Source: Ascaris suum (lineage: Eukaryota; Nematoda; Chromadorea; Rhabditida; Ascarididae). From it: a DNA stretch of 64,000 bases. Within the stretch, counting starts at the first letter, position 1. The number at the start of each line of letters is the position of its first letter. Below the pieces are notes generated by a model. That model was given only the letters and a program-made list of their open reading frames with translations, ran no database searches and was not told where the DNA came from. Positions 62,501-64,000 of the stretch are shown here, one piece after another. The stretch lies in assembly GCA_013433145.1 (NCBI GenBank), contig CM024182.1, positions 7,765,474 through 7,829,473 of the forward strand. Reading direction: 5' to 3'. The position numbers and the translations under genes were made by a program.

Positions 62501-64000
62501 GATGCACCCCACAGCTGAAGTATGACTGTTGAATCCAGTGATTTTGATGGGATATTAATCAGCGATGTGAAGGAAGAAAGTTGAGATTGATAAGACCTAA
62601 TCTATAGAGGGATGGGAGAGTCTGTGGCCCGGCTACGTGGCACCATGGCTTTGGACCACGCAAAAGGATCGCCGTTTCCTCCATGCTAACCTATGGGCGT
62701 TTATGAGAGGAGGGAAATACATTGAACTTATGAGCGGGTTTTAAATATATCGAAATCGGTGCTTTTGTTGTATTTTGCAATGCGAAACCACGTTATGAAA
62801 AGAGTAAGGTTGCTGCAGAGACTGTGAGGTGGGTATATATTATTCTTAGGGGCAGAGAAGGAGGAAAAGTTTGGGGAAGGCACCGATTGAATTCTGCTTG
62901 AAAGATGCCTCATTGATGTTGATACGACAATTGCGCCTCTTGTTATCCGCATATCTTTGATGCTAAATTATGAGGAGAACGTTTCATTAACGGATTTCAA
63001 AAATTTATTTATGATGATAGGAGGGTGCTGCACGCAATTATAGCAAGGCGGTGTTTTGCCCGAGAAGAAAAAAATCGATTAGAACGATCACTGGTTGTCA
63101 TCCGTCCTCCGGACATTTTGACGGAGATATGGAGATGGGGTCGTTACTGCTATAATGCTCCACCACTGTTCCGTTTTGAACATAGGATCCTATGTAAACT
63201 TTCGCCAGATGCAAGCGATGGAACTATGGAGTTTATTCATTGCTATGGCTGATGTCTTTTATGGCTGAAAGGGATGATCTCCGGGTCGCGAAAGATATGG
63301 GAGAGGGTTCAGGTAAACTTTATAGACTTTACTTGTGCTCTTACACAAGTTACGGTAAGCCGTGAAATAGTGGGATACCTGAAGGCGGTTCGAGAAAGTT
63401 CGATCATTGTTAAGCAACACGAAAATCGCAAATGGTTATTGAAATGAATTTTTTGTCTTTAGTTGCTTTCCAAAATTTCTGTAAGGAACAAGTGGTGTTT
63501 GTAGTTGGAAGTCTTGATTTGATTCCTCCGATTGTTCAGAGAAAAGGTTCATCGGCGGGTTTTTCCCTGAGGTCGGAAGAGCTCGAGCTACATTTTTGAG
63601 CTTGAGACCTGTTCCATGTTTTTTCGTGTGATCCCGCATTTTAGATGCTTTTATTATGAAATATTTCATTTCGGGTAAGATTATGGGAGGTTTTGCCCAT
63701 CGTAGGTTGAAATTGTTGAATGAAATAGCTAAAGGACTGCCATCACTAGCTTTATCAAACCTTCTAGTTGCAATGCATCTATGTCCGGTCATATGTAGTG
63801 GTATTTTTATTTCCGGGGTTCATTTTTTGAATTCAGGACGGTTTATTTTGTTGAGAAACCATTTTAATATTATCTCATTTTCGAAGTTGATTTATCAGCT
63901 TCAGGTGTTGTTTTCTTTTTTTTTGTTGTTTATTGCGCCTAGAGTTAATGATGTATAGTGATTCAAATTATTAAGGCTATATTTTTTCCCTATACTTGAA
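59556..64000. other. Downstream region with no assignable gene
   Basis: No known domain could be recognised. The best open frames are a Cys/Arg-rich one after TTGCTTAG near 60701-60830, one at about 61400-61494 (EWHYLSSWAKCGRISIHN), one near 61880-61974, and one after AATTATAG at about 63044-63252 (ERSLVVIRPPDILTEIWRWG). Each is short and lacks linked, phase-matched neighbours. They could be exons of a gene continuing past the window, decayed repeat DNA, or chance. AT-rich TTATCATTATTA sequence occupies about 62065-62125. Confidence 0.4.
59859..59864 (+). terminator. Candidate polyadenylation signal for RPS6KC1
   Basis: AATAAA lies 304 bp after the stop. Another lies at 60357-60362. Which one is used cannot be told from sequence. 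Confidence 0.3.

Noticed and set aside
63436..63792. Minus-strand frame of 118 codons
   Set aside because: No recognisable motif, no splice-linked neighbours and no composition difference; a chance frame is likely.

Overview
This window looks like nuclear DNA of a nematode. It is AT-rich. Nearly all the coding sequence sits in short exons of about 40-260 bp. Most introns begin GTAAGT-like and end in TTTCAG or TTTTAG, the strong nematode acceptor. There are no bacterial operons, ribosome binding sites or viral genes. Three conserved multi-exon genes, all on the + strand, account for the interpretable coding content. I rebuilt them by reading exons across splice junctions and checking that codon phases agree. 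Species cannot be read from the sequence; a parasitic nematode with long introns would fit, but that is inference.

Layout. (1) 4410-21950: a Dispatched-family gene (12-TM RND/sterol-sensing-domain transporter) in about 23 exons, with both intramembrane acidic motifs intact. (2) 24410-32956: NDUFS2, the nuclear-encoded 49-kDa subunit of mitochondrial complex I, in 9 exons with every junction in phase; about 480 residues from the second ATG. (3) 37150-59555: an orthologue of RPS6KC1 (RPK118/ribosomal S6 kinase delta), with an N-terminal PX domain, a central MIT domain and a C-terminal kinase-like domain split by a long insert; about 23 exons and about 1,050 residues. The DFG motif is replaced by TYC, as in the family. 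1-4409, 21951-24409 and 32957-37149 are intergenic or 5' sequence, and 59556-64000 holds nothing I can assign.

The genes do not form a pathway. Dispatched acts in export of lipid-modified ligands and apical secretion. NDUFS2 forms the quinone site of complex I. RPS6KC1 acts on endosomal membranes. They are neighbours on one strand, with 2.5-4.2 kb gaps that are too wide for a typical nematode operon.

Non-coding content is distinctive. There are long perfect (TA)n arrays (30-176 bp), most of them inside introns and one abutting a 3' splice site. One 53.6-kb intron carries two TA arrays interleaved with a 55-bp inverted repeat. Long G-runs and quadruplex-like G-rich tracts lie only on the sense strand. 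Two minisatellites of about 27-29 bp lie upstream of RPS6KC1. I found no convincing new gene system, and say so rather than inflate one.
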